A stretch of DNA of 64,000 nucleotides, taken from the NCBI RefSeq assembly GCF_043290135.1, contig NW_027464601.1, positions 5,068,001 through 5,132,000 of the forward strand, given 5' to 3'. The notes beneath the pieces are model-generated. The model did no database searches. It worked only from the letters and a program-made list of their open reading frames with translations, and had not been told where the DNA came from. The stretch comes from Rhipicephalus microplus (taxonomy: Eukaryota > Arthropoda > Arachnida > Ixodida > Ixodidae). Made by a program: the position numbers and the translations under genes. Below, piece by piece: positions 11,596 through 24,197 of this stretch (its first letter is position 1; each line of letters begins with the position of its first letter).

Positions 11596-12735
11596 TCAGA
11601 GGTGCGGCAGAATCAGAGACTGTGGTTGGCATAGGGGAATAAAATAAAATGCTGAGGACGACTGGTGGACAAAAGCGGCCTGGAGAGGAGGCCGATAGTG
11701 TGCCGGCGGAGCGCAGTGAGTGTGGCAGTGGTGAGCGATATGACTGACGCGGTGACAGTTGAAGGATATGGGCTTGTCATCTAGTGTACGCCATTCGAAC
11801 ATATTGCATTGTCGAGAGTAGTTGGAACCGAAGCGAAGAGCGGAGGGATGACGATAAAAAAGCTCAGCAGAGTACACTGGTTGAACAGTTTGTAGGCCGA
11901 CGCTCGATAATTCTTGACAAACGACGGCTTGTATCAGTGATATCGTGGTCGGTGAAGGATCAGGCGTTGATAATGGATTGGCTACTGGTTGAGCTGCCTC
12001 GACCTCGCGACTAATGATGCGGTTGAGGTTGTCACATCGGAGAACTTGGCGGAAAGCTTCATCACAAGAGGAAGCAGGCGCTGTGTTGGGCAGGCACGTG
12101 ATGCCGTGGGTGACACGGCGGGATTTAACCTGTCTAAGACGGCAGCATTCTGTCAGGATCGTGTTGATACTCATGACAATATTGAAAACCAGTAGGTTGA
12201 AGGCATCGTCAGCAATCCCTTTGAGGACGTGATTAACTTTCTCGTCTTCCGACATGCGCTGATCGACCTTGCTACAAAGCACCCAGACGTGAAGAATGTA
12301 TGAGACGTTCGATTATGTAGACGCCTGAGCGCGAGTGGCGAGAGTCTTCTTGGCGGTGAGCTGATGACCAGATGAATCACCAAAAAGATCACGGATCTTC
12401 GTTTTGAATAGATAGCTTGTTATTGCGGCTTCATTGGTTTTGAACCATGTCCGCGGCGTGCCGTCGAGGTAGAACACAAAATTAGCGAGCATGAGCGTGC
12501 GATTCCACCGGTGGGTAGCACTGTACCGGTGCAGCCCGGAGTTAACGTCGATGGTACCATCCGCGGAGAAAGTGGCAGGACCCCACAGGGGTTGCAGGGT
12601 GACGTAGGTTGTCGACTCAGTTGGACAGGCCGGTGGTGATGAAGCACTGGGAGTTGAAGTAGCCGAAGAGTCCCCGGTGTTGCGACCACTGCAAGTCTCG
12701 ATCGAGGTATGGGATTTGTCCACCTTCACCAATAC
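11596..12735 (-). pseudogene. Gypsy element 1 gag
   Basis: The capsid part begins on the minus strand near 12620 with SATHRWNRTLMLANFVFYLD and GTPRTWFKTNEAA. It shifts frame near 12300 and continues as KVDQRMSEDEKVNHVLKGIA (Retrotrans_gag-type capsid). The nucleocapsid zinc knuckle reads SFNCHRVSHIAHHC, so the first cysteine of the CX2CX4HX4C pattern is serine. Gag would form the particle that packages element RNA. At least one frameshift plus the lost cysteine make it non-functional. Confidence 0.85.
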
Positions 12736-12899
12736 TGTTACGAGTAACCTATTTATTAAATTATATGCGATGCACCAAGCTCGGCGAACATGATGGCGCC
12801 CATTCATCAACAAACAGCAATCAACGCCGTCTTTCTCTTTCATGCAGCAAGGATGGAGCAGCTGTTCCGTATCAATATCAACCATAGACACAAGCTCCA
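12736..12899 (-). repeat. Gypsy element 1, 5' LTR
   Basis: Mate of 8596-8759. Directly downstream on the minus strand is GTATTGGTGAAGGTGG, where the tRNA primer-binding site should start with TGG. I cannot name the primer tRNA with confidence. Confidence 0.85.
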
Positions 12900-13958
12900 T
12901 CAAGAATAAAAGTTAACTGAAGTTATTCTTAGCTTAAGTTGTTCTGAACAACAGAAAAAAGTTTTTAATGAACGATTGATGGGGTTGAACATCCGAATGG
13001 CGACATCAATGTGGAGGTAGGGAAGAAGCAGACTGGAGACCAGGCAGTAAGAAATTATGGCATTGGTACTAGAAATGTCAGAGGGTAGCTATTAGTAGAA
13101 CTCGCTGAACGCAATAATTTATGGAGCTTGATTACCTTCCACCGAAATTGACGGAACCTTGAAGAGACATGGAGGAGCCCTGATGGCGAAAGTAAGAATG
13201 AAATAGACTTTTAATGAGTGCACACTCAGGCATCGTGCAGAATGTGGAAGTGCTTGGTAAGCTATGATGCACGGCCTTAGAATGGTATGGTCTAGAATTC
13301 ACCTAGACTTGAAAAACGAACGTCATAAGCTGATACTCAAGAAGCCAATAAATGACTAGCACTGAGATGGAAAGTACAGTAATTTAGAGTCTCGCTTCAG
13401 TACAAGTACTCCGCTCTTATCGAGAAAACGAGCCTTAGTGGTGACGGAATAAATGACAATTTGACGAGTATTGTTACGGAGTATGCAGTGAAGATTAGAT
13501 GTATGGTACTTAGACAGGACACTGGCAAGCTGTCGCAGTGGCGAAGAACCTCTCTAAAAAGTGCCAAAGCATGAAAGTCTCAAATGCAACAAAGTAAAAT
13601 TGGCAGATTTTTCGAGGTTGATCAGTAAGCGTAAATATCTGATGTAAGAAGGTATACCAGGGAGAAATTGTAACACTCTCTGAAGAGCGGAGGAAGCGTC
13701 AAAGCAGTGAAGAGGAAACTTGAGATGAGTAAAAACCAGATGCATGCACTAAGAGGCAAGGAATAGAAAGGAACTACCAATATGAATAGGATAGTTAAAT
13801 TAACGGAGGAGTTTCACAGCAAGAATACATAAGTCAATAGAGCAGCAAGCAAGAATACAGTAGCCAGGAAAACCACGGCCTTAGTATAAGAACTAGCAGT
13901 AACCCGAATGGCATCCCACCAGTAATGATAGAAGAAGCCAGAAAACGCCTTGGAGTGA

Positions 13959-14700
13959 ATGAAAAGTGGCAAAGCTTCTGGTGAGGATCAGAAAACATCC
14001 CGTCTGCTTAAAGACGGAAGAGAGATTGTGTTAGAAAAACTAGCTTCTCTGTTTACGAAGTACCTCCTGACGGTAAGAGTACCAGAATCATCTAAGAATG
14101 CTAGCATCATCTTAACACATAAAAAAGAAGACTACAAGGACTTGAACAATTACAAGCCGATCAGCTTGCTCTACATCGTATTCAAACTATTCACAAAGGT
14201 AATTGCTAACAGAATTCAAACAACATGAGAATTCAATCAACCAAAGAAACAAGCAGTATTTCGGACAGGATAAACAATCGACCACATTCATACTATCAGT
14301 CAGGTAATAAAAAAATCTTCAAAATACAGCCAACCAGTATACATAGCTTTTATAGAATACGAAAAGGCATTTGATTCAATACAAATATCAGCAGTCATGC
14401 GGACACTGCGGAATCAGGGCTTCGACGAAGCATATATAAACATCCTGGAAAACATCTACAGCATCAACTGCCACCATAGTGCTCCATAAAGAACGTGACA
14501 AAATACCAATCAAGAGGGGTGTAAGGCAAAGGGATACAATCTCACTGCTATTTATCGCGTGCTTGCAGGAGGATTTGAGAGGCCAAGAATGGGAAGAGTT
14601 AGGGATAATCGTTAATGGAGTAACCTAAGTAACCTACGCTTTGCCGATGACATGGCATAGCTTACTCAGGGGAGGAATTGCAACTTATGATCATGGCGTT
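13959..14700 (+). pseudogene. RTE reverse transcriptase remnant
   Basis: The longest clean stretch (13959-14228) reads MKSGKASGEDQKTSRLLKDG, then later LNNYKPISLLYIVFKLFTKV, the finger and palm entry of an RTE-type reverse transcriptase. Motif A reads FIEYEKAFDS near 14345-14375, where the catalytic aspartate expected in FIDYEKAFDS is glutamate. A GVRQRDT-like box follows near 14520. The catalytic FADD box is intact (LRFADDMA, about 14635-14658). Frame changes and stops follow 14228, so no enzyme is made. Confidence 0.85.
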
Positions 14701-15137
14701 AGACAACGAGAGCAGAAAAGTAGGTCCTAAATTTATTGTGTAGTTAACAAAAGTTGTGTACAACAACCTCGCAAGAGAACGGTGCTTTAAGGTATGTAAA
14801 AGTGCGCTTGAAGTTGTGGAAGACTAAGTCTACTTAGAACAGGTAATAACCGTGAAGCCAAACCACGATATTGAAGTAACTAGAACGATAAGATTGAGGT
14901 AGAGCATATTTGGCAAGCACTCTCGAGTCATAATCGGTAGATTGGTACTATCTCTGAAAAGGAAGATCCATAACAGCTACAGCTTGCCGGTACAAAGCTA
15001 TGGAACAGAAACTTAGAGGCTTACAAAGGGGGTTAAGCTTAAATTGAGGACAACGCAGTGATCGATAGAAAGGAAGATGGTAGGTGTAACCTCATGAGGC
15101 AAGAAGATTTCAGAGTAGATAAAGGAACAAACCAGGG

Positions 15138-15823
15138 TTAAAGGCCAACTACAGTGATTTTTTGAGGTCACTATATCTCGATGAAATTCACTGGTTACCT
15201 TCCTTTTGCAAGTTTGTGTAATTCATGCCCAATTGCAGGCTCGACAGTTTTGCGGACTCTTTTCAAATGAATTTTATAGTTTGCCTCGAAACGCTCACCT
15301 CGCTTGCCAAAATTAATGACATTAATGTGTGTGTGATCTTGAGTTTCGCTTAGCGAAAGTGACGAATTGATGAGTTACTGCAGCGTCTGCTTCTCTGCTA
15401 TAGATTGTGTGGGTTTGGCAGGAGCTTCCTTCGTTGAGCGAGCGATTCCTTTTTCAGTGTTGGTGTGCGTGCAATAGGTGCCAAGTGGTGTTGCGTTGTG
15501 AGCTACACACGATTCGCCATGTATTCACCATAACAGCGTAAGCATTTTAGCCTATCGCCGCGGACGACGTGGACAGGTAGTGCTATCTGGCGGACATTTT
15601 GTCAAATCAGGCTGGTTTCGTCAGCGTCAGGCAAATCTTCACATCACACGTAGAAGCGCACACGGTGGGGTTTCAATTTCGATGTTGCGTTTATTTGGTA
15701 ACTAAAAATAATTTCCAAATTTTATTACCATTTCAGTTATTGCGCGCGTGAGAAGAGCGTCTAAGGAACATAAAATTACCATCATCCTGCCATGGTCGAA
15801 AAATCACCGGAGTTGGCCTTTAA
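15138..15823. mobile_element. TTAA-flanked non-autonomous DNA transposon (678 bp)
   Basis: The body 15142-15819 is flanked by TTAA on both sides (15138-15141 and 15820-15823). Its ends are inverted repeats of about 26 bases starting AGGCCAACT, followed by (A/C)C(A/G)GTGATTTTT(T/C)GA. The interior has no transposase. The second RTE copy at 29189-29578 keeps a single TTAA at the equivalent position (29479-29482), so TTAA is the target-site duplication. This fits a piggyBac-type target preference, but the CCY...GGG termini typical of piggyBac are not present, so the superfamily is left open. Confidence 0.88.
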
Positions 15824-16119
15824 GAATATTATAGTTGAAATCAGGAAGAGGAAATGAACTTGGACAGGGCATTTTACGCGTTGGCAGGATAACCGCTGGT
15901 TGGTAAACGCAACTGACTGGATTCCAAGAGAAGCAAGCTAGCGGTTAAGGGGGTGACAAAAAGTTAGGTGGGCAGATAAAAGTGGAAAGCTTGCGGGTGT
16001 AACGTGGCAGCAGCAAAAACAGGACCAAGTTGACTGGTGGAACACGGGACAGGTCTTTGTCCTGCAGTGGACGTAGTCAGGCTGATGATTATGATGATGA
16101 TGATGATGATGATGAACAT

Positions 16120-16425
16120 CCAAAAACCACGATATGACCACGAGAGGCGCCGTAATAGGGTGCTCCAGAAATTTTGACACTTTGCATTTTTCATTATCAT
16201 CATCATCAGCCTGACTACGTTCACTGCAGGACAAAGGCCTTTCCCATGTTCGGCCAGTCAACTCGGTCCTGTGCTTGCTGCTGTCACTTCTTTAACATGC
16301 ACCGAAACGAAAGTGCACCACCTACAAGCATTTTCGCTTACATCAAAAATACGACAGGGAATCGATCCCTCTATCTGCGGGTCGGCAATAGAGCACCATA
16401 ACCACTGCACCACTATGGCGGGTTG
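16120..16425 (-). mobile_element. Ruka-type SINE split by a LINE end
   Basis: The 3' part lies at 16120-16180 (plus-strand words AAAAACCACGATATGACCACGAG and TGCTCCAGAAATTTTGAC). The 5' part with the tRNA-like head lies at 16288-16425 (TTCTTTAACATGCACCG, a B-box complement GGGAATCGATCCC, and GCACCACTATGGCGG at the start of the element). Between them lies about 107 bases of LINE sequence. Joining the two parts gives the block order of the other Ruka copies. Confidence 0.8.
16190..16287 (-). mobile_element. RTE LINE 3' end inserted in a SINE
   Basis: On the plus strand it reads CATTATCATCATCATCAGCC, then ACTGCAGGACAAAGGCCT and CGGTCCTGTGCTTGCTGCTG. This matches the minus-strand RTE copy at 29189-29290 and is the reverse complement of 15990-16090. 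It is a roughly 100-base, extremely 5'-truncated insertion. Confidence 0.8.

Positions 16426-17846
<1,421 letters not shown>

Positions 17847-17940
<94 letters not shown>
17847..17940. repeat. (TA)n microsatellite, ~94 bp
   Basis: TA run with one ATTTAT interruption near its right end. It bounds the inverted copy of the 454-bp unit. Confidence 0.97.
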
Positions 17941-19689
17941 CATTTGTCGTACGTTTTTTTTTCAGCTTTATGTTCCTTATTCTTGCGCTGCTTGCCACAG
18001 TGCTGAACTATAAAGCTTGTGCTCACTACAGCTGCCCACACTGCATTTCTCACTACACCGCTGCAGGGTTATGACTACCATATTTTAATTTATGAGCCTA
18101 AGTTACATGATGAGTATTTTACTAGAACTTTCTAAGGCTGTGATTAGCCTGAACGTTTGCCTGTGTTACACCTTCGTCTCTAGACAACACACGGAGGGCC
18201 TTAGACGTTAGGGCATAATAAAGATATGTATAAACACATTGTACACTCGCATAGAGGTCGAATTAGGTGCATAAACCAAACATTCTTTCGCGCGCATAAT
18301 TGTGTGTGTGTGTGTGTGTGTTTAGATTTTAGCGGAACGTGCGAGGGTTAAATAGAAATGTTATTCCTTGGCTTGAGTATATCTTAGCACACATACGAAG
18401 AGTGACACAGTAATTTGCTTGAACCTGGCCAATCAGACCTTCAAACTGTCTCTGGCTATTTCCATTAAAATGAACCTCTTTCTATTGAAAACTATCGTAG
18501 TAATCAACTCTGGCGAGATCTGTTCCGGCGGGTACAAGTATGACCAACACTTGAGCATTGATCCCAACGCCGAGCCAACTTAAAAGACTCGCGGCCAATA
18601 TTCCTGAACAAAATCTCACAGAATGCCAAGCCTTAAGAACCACCGCGCGATGTTTTCCGTATGCAGACATTATAACTTTAAAAGCGCCCACCAATAATAT
18701 TGTGATAGTAGCAGCGCTCAGTTGTTTAATCATCTCAGCATGAAGCGACAAAAAAAAAGATAAGTTTAGCAAGAGGCAGGGGGGGGGGAGAGGAGTGTTG
18801 TACGAAAAATTTGCTCCAACTTCCCTTGGCTACACCACCAGAAACGGGGGATAGCGCCGATTCTGCTATCCTTGTTGCTCAGGCGCCCTAATGGTGCCAG
18901 CTGGGAACGAAAGCACTTCGTCCTCGGAAAATAGGCAAGCATTGTTTGCCATTGACACAAGCGAGCATAATAGGTCGTCGGTATCATCGTGGCAGCGACA
19001 AGAATGTAATTAGGAACCACGCCGAAATAGGGCAACGTCCCAGCCCAGTGAGCTAATCAGCCCGAGGGCCCTTCAACGTGGGACACCAACAAGGTGCTTG
19101 GTGGTGTTTGTCTACGTCGATGAGGTGGTTATTAGTAACGTCTGAATTTGCCAAGAGCACAAGTTGGGGTCAAAAGTTTGTTCTCCTTAGCAGAATAATT
19201 CTTCCCTGCTTTGGTGAGGGTGCAGCTCGCGCATGCGACCACGTGCTCTTAGTATCTAGTATTCCACTGCCCAAGCACGGTTCCTAGCTCAACGCTTGAA
19301 AACACTTTACGTTACGCTCGGAATTGGCCTGAAGTTCTATTATTTTGTGCTTACGAAAGTTTACTGCAGTGTCATGTTACACCAGAAATAGGGCGTTATG
19401 TAACATATTCCACTATTTTAGACCATCAGAGTAAAAATTTTTCATTACGCCTTACTTCTAGCCCCCTGATTCGAAAACATATGCATTTTGCTTAAGATGT
19501 AGCACTGCTGATCATATAACCCACAGATGATTTTGACCATGAACAGTTTTGTAGATTTTCACAAATTATGTTCACTTTATTTTACGTCATGTGAATTTCA
19601 TGCATGATAATTGCACTGAAGCTAACACAAACAAATGTTCTCGCTACCTGAAATTCATTTATGATTATGGATGCGCTAAAAACATACAT
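17941..19689. other. Unassigned DNA with one hydrophobic ORF
   Basis: Contains a (TG)n run at 18300-18321 and a G run at 18780-18788. A minus-strand frame at 18482-18772 (96 codons) has two hydrophobic stretches (TITILLVGAFKVIM and ILAASLLSWLGVGI) suggestive of membrane segments, and the 18766-19035 frame adjoins it. I do not recognise a family. It could be a decayed transporter fragment or chance. Confidence 0.4.
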
Positions 19690-19990
19690 ATAAATGATGG
19701 CCTTACGCGCAGATGAACAGATAATGAACTTTATTACAGCCCTGGGCAACTGTGAAAGCCGGCCTATGGAAGGAAGCTGCTGCAGGCAGCTCCCACACCG
19801 GGTTGGGTATGCCGTGTTCAACCGCCGCATCGCGGGCCTTCTGGACGACCCGTACAGGCGCGGCGAGGTAGGAGCACCTCCACTTGCTCTGCTTCCGGGG
19901 TGAGACGATCGCTGTCCCATACTAAGGGACCACGCCAGAGCGTATACTTTCGTTGCAAAAGTATGCTCGATCGATCTGGCGAAGTGTGCC
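19690..19990 (-). mobile_element. Probable non-LTR retrotransposon 3' end
   Basis: On the minus strand, a GC-rich segment coding GRPEGPRCGG and similar arginine-rich words in shifting frames leads to an AATAAA at about 19726-19731, then an AT-rich tail. This pattern (C-terminal ORF2 remnant, AATAAA, tail) resembles I-like LINE 3' ends such as 56190-56600. The match is compositional rather than motif-based. Confidence 0.4.
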
Positions 19991-20540
19991 ATTTATTTAC
20001 ATGACTGATTCGCGGTGGACAATTTCTCAAGTCTGTTCGTGAAGAATGCAAACAAAAAGTGACACTTTTGGACCACACTACAACGTTAAAAATTTTCATC
20101 ATTCCTTCAAAAAAAAAAAAACACAATACTACCACATCCCGCAGAGTGCTTACACATGTTGCATCTTTAACTAGTACTTTGTTAGCTGGTAGTTTGACTG
20201 CGCATCTTTAAAGTGGTAACGTTTGGCCTAAACTACGGGAAGAATTAATGAAAGAATATTCACCCAAGATAACAACGGCGCATTAAGTGAATACTGAGTA
20301 ACGCTTTTCATGTGTTACGATTTTCACAATAAGTTTACATGAGTGCTTTTGCTTTGGCGGTGCGCAACTTGGGCGTCGGTCGCCGTAGCCGTTGAGGCTC
20401 CGCTCGAGGAGCTCATTTACCAGCAGCGGCAGAGAATGCACTTACAGCAGTTATGGCGCTCATTTTTCAGATAGCACCGACTCAGACATCTTTTTGTTTT
20501 TCCTGTAGTTACAACGTTTACATAGAGAAGTGTCCGCTTT
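19991..20540. other. Unassigned intergenic DNA
   Basis: No recognisable coding or repeat signature beyond an A-rich run at 20108-20121. Confidence 0.4.
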
Positions 20541-20670
20541 CGTGGAGCAGTAGCTATGGCGTTCGGCTGCAAAACCAAAGGTCGCCGGTTTGAGCCCGGC
20601 CGTGATGGACACATTTCAATGAAGGCGAAATGGTAGAAGCCCGTGTGCTGTGCGATGTCGATGCAAGCTA
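20541..20670 (+). mobile_element. tRNA-derived SINE, second family
   Basis: The head GTGGAGCAGTAGCTATGGCG carries an A-box-like block. CGGCTGCAAAACC resembles an anticodon loop with GCA (tRNA-Cys-like). GGTTTGAGCCCGGCC is a good B box. The body words ACATTTCAATGAAGGCGAAATG and AAGCCCGTGTGCTG parallel the Ruka body (GATGGAGGCGGAAATG, GCCCGTGTGCT) but differ in detail, so this is a related yet distinct tRNA-headed SINE. It appears 3' truncated. Confidence 0.75.
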
Positions 20671-21235
20671 AATAATTATGCCACCTCCCACCAAAGAGAA
20701 CCATGTGGAGATGCGAAGCAGTGAGTGCAAACGCTTAAACTGGTGGTGGCGTCGACGCTGGCCCTCTTTGCGCCGTGGCGCAGAGGAGCAAGCTGGGGAA
20801 GCGCAAGCACGCAGTAATGAACTGGTGTTTTCTACTGGAACATGCCATTTGCTGCTAATGGGCAATGAGAGACAGAAGACTCCGATTTGACACAAGAGAC
20901 CCGCGGTCCGCTTTTAGTTAACGCACACAGTGCGATTTTTTATTGTTCAACAACGCACTGGAGAAATCTCAAATAAGCACAGCCTTGGAGGTCAAGATCC
21001 AGTGTATACATATATGGAGTCGAAGTGCGGCGCGAGGGGCTAGTTTTTTAGGAGCGAAGCTCCTTAACGTTGTGGGCCGAGCGTTCCGTCGTAATCGCAT
21101 CTAGCCACTTCTCGTTAGTTCTTGAACCGACCTAGAGGGCGGTACTTGTAGATATAACTAAATGCATGTATGCTTAAAATGCAAACGGCATTATAGCAGA
21201 AGGGGTTACTTGTAGTATGATAAGTGACTAAAATC
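20671..21235. other. Repeat-derived intergenic DNA
   Basis: At 20838-20880 the sequence ATGCCATTTGCTGCTAATGG and CAATGAGAGACAGAAG is the inverse of the words that open the 236-bp tandem unit at 50705-51172. A GGAGCGAAGCTCC palindrome lies at 21051-21063. Both look like dispersed repeat pieces. No gene is supported. Confidence 0.5.
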
Positions 21236-21463
21236 AAAGCATATCTATGGAGTGAAAGATGACGAGTGGGGTGAAACGTCCGTCATTACGTCTGTGCTTC
21301 CGGCTGTCAGTTGATTCCTGAATATGTCCATCTGTGCGTCCACGCATTCGTGCATCCGTCCTTGCGTCCATCCGTGTGTCTATTCGTTCATCCTCTCGTG
21401 CGTTTCTGCATCCGTCTATGCATTCGTTCATGCGTCCATCTGTTCATCCGTCTGTCAAACAAA
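21236..21463 (-). repeat. ~12-bp minisatellite with unique flank
   Basis: Tandem variants of (T/C)CC(A/G)TCTGTGCG / CATCCGTTCATG-type 12-mers (about 21310-21460). The left flank GCATATCTATGGAGTG...GAGTGGGGTGAAACG is the inverse of the flank at 51505-51545, so this is one dispersed element in opposite orientation. Proline-serine-valine-rich frames here are repeat artefacts. Confidence 0.8.
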
Positions 21464-22602
<1,139 letters not shown>

Positions 22603-22604
22603 AT

Positions 22605-23456
22605 AATTGGAAGTTCCCATGTCACTGGGAATTGACGTTATGCAAAGCGTGCGGAGGGAAGGTGACCGTGTTTCAATTTTTTAATTGCATGAAACGTCAT
22701 AAAATGACGCTAAATATATGTATAAATGTTGCCCGCACAGATATATGTTGAAGAGTTGCAGAAGTTCATATAATACGTTGTTTTCACTTGCGCAACGATG
22801 TCCACTGGAATATGCGTTTTAGCAACAACATAAGCTGATATAAAACGCTGATGCTTGCGAAGATGCTGGGCCGGGACTCTGTTACATAAATCAACTTAAA
22901 CGCATGACATCTAACCTCATTCCACATTAACCCGACATGACGGCTGTATCAAAGGAGTAAATGTGTAGTGTTTAAAAATTTGTGGGCAGCACTGCAACCC
23001 CTATTCAAGTTTCACGAAGATTAGCGTCTGTTTGAAAAGTAGTTCCGAGACCTGGCGTATAGCTCTGTGGTAGAATGCTCGACTGCCACGCAGAATGCTT
23101 GGGTACGATTCCTGCTGGGAGCCTGAAATTTATTATTTGCATTCGTCGGGGGATCGACACCGCCTAGTTCAAGATTTTTCTTAATACCAACAATCATTCT
23201 GAGTATTCGTGAGTATGTGCCATTGTCTGGCGGGAAGTTTTTGACGACGCACGCACCGGGACATGACATTATTCATATTCTGACCAGCGCCAAGCCATTG
23301 TCAAGGCATCTCGTCAAGCCATGTTACCCTTCCATGCTAATTTTGGTTCACGCCAATTTAAGGGGGTGACCAGGAGAGCATCCAAACGTAAGCGGCTAGA
23401 TAAATAGATAGATACGCTCAAAGTAGCTGACGTTTGCTAAGAAATGCTTCGCATTT
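22605..23456 (-). mobile_element. Family H element, copy E (different core)
   Basis: It shares the family ends: the subterminal motif AATGCTTCGCATTT at 23443-23456, a short GATA run (23397-23414), and at the other end TTATGCAAAGCGT (22638-22650) with the hairpin TTCCCA-TGTCAC-TGGGAA (22614-22631). The core lacks 146-bp satellite units and matches copy F (49344-50412) instead, including a tRNA-Gly-like segment. It abuts copies A and B head to tail in the same orientation. Confidence 0.8.
23051..23122 (+). pseudogene. tRNA-Gly(GCC)-like sequence inside copy E
   Basis: The string TAGCTCTGTGGTAGAATGCT, then GACTGCCACGCAG and GGGTACGATTCC follow the D arm, GCC anticodon loop and T arm of a glycine tRNA closely. 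Stems are imperfect and the acceptor ends do not pair, so it is a relic. The same segment occurs in copy F (49791-49861), so it belongs to the element. Confidence 0.75.
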
Positions 23457-24197
23457 AAAAATTCGTACAACGTTATGAAGCGGAAGTATATTATGCATAC
23501 TTGACCTCCATGTCATGATTAACAAACTCTGATGTGTCATTTGCATTGATCATCTATACATGTCACCTGATACCGAATTTGGCATATGCTGAGTCAGCGA
23601 AACGGCCGCGAGCGCGCTATAAGCGTAGCAAGTAGTCATGTCACGATTGTCATGTTTGAACTTGTCATTTACATTCGCCGTTCATTCACGCCACGTAATA
23701 CCGAATTTGGTATATGTGGAGCTAGCAAAATCGCGCTGAGGGTGGTATGAGCGTGGTATGTTGTCATGAGCGTGGTATGTTGTCATGTTCTTAAATGGCA
23801 CGCGTGTCATGATTATCACGCTTGCATCAGTCATAAGCCTTTGTCATGCATTCACGTCACGTATTTTGTATATGTGGAACTTGCGAAACGGCCTCGGGCG
23901 CATCATGAAGGGCCCAATATACTCCGACGTAACGTTGACACGCGCGCATGCTCCGAACAGCGAGGCTACGCTACCAAAACACGCGCACTTTATAGCCTGA
24001 CGCCAGGCGCGACCAGTTTCCGTCGGCGCGGCCCGGTGGCAACTGGCGCGCTATGCAACATGCTGCACTTCGCGCCGATGACGTTATCCAGACAGCTCTG
24101 CGTCTGCCTCTCTTTCTGAAAAAGGGGCGCCGGTCGCACTCAAACGCTCATGCATCAAAGCAACGCAGCGCGGCACGCGCGTGGGAGTATATTGCCA

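Larger units (their letters stand above)
8596..12899 (-). mobile_element. Ty3/gypsy LTR retrotransposon, defective, both LTRs present
   Basis: Two 164-bp direct repeats (8596-8759 and 12736-12899) bound a minus-strand series gag, protease, reverse transcriptase, RNase H and a remnant of integrase. The order RT-RH-IN is that of Metaviridae (Ty3/gypsy). The total of 4304 bp is short because the integrase zinc finger and catalytic core are missing. Stops and frameshifts break every domain. LTR divergence is about 20% by eye, pointing to an old insertion. No matching target-site duplication is seen (AGTTG on the left, TCAAG on the right). Confidence 0.9.
12950..16114 (+). mobile_element. RTE-type non-LTR retrotransposon, decayed and interrupted
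   Basis: Plus-strand remnants in order: apurinic endonuclease-like region (near 13055-13200, YGIGTRNVRG, ERNNLW, ETWRSPDGESKNEIDF), reverse transcriptase (13950-14700), an RTE C-terminal domain (14800-15137), then after an insertion at 15138-15823 the terminal segment with NRW, DWIPREA and WQQQKQDQVDW-like words (15850-16060). It ends in a (TGA)n/(TGATGA)n run at 16085-16114, the usual simple-repeat 3' end of RTE elements. Many stops and frameshifts are present. A second, cleaner copy of the last 390 bases lies on the minus strand at 29189-29578. Confidence 0.85.

Noticed and set aside
18482..19035. Transporter-like membrane protein on the minus strand
   Set aside because: Two hydrophobic stretches in adjacent frames but no family motif; could not be supported.
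23051..23122. A functional tRNA-Gly gene
   Set aside because: Imperfect stems, no closed acceptor stem, and a second decayed copy in the same transposon family.
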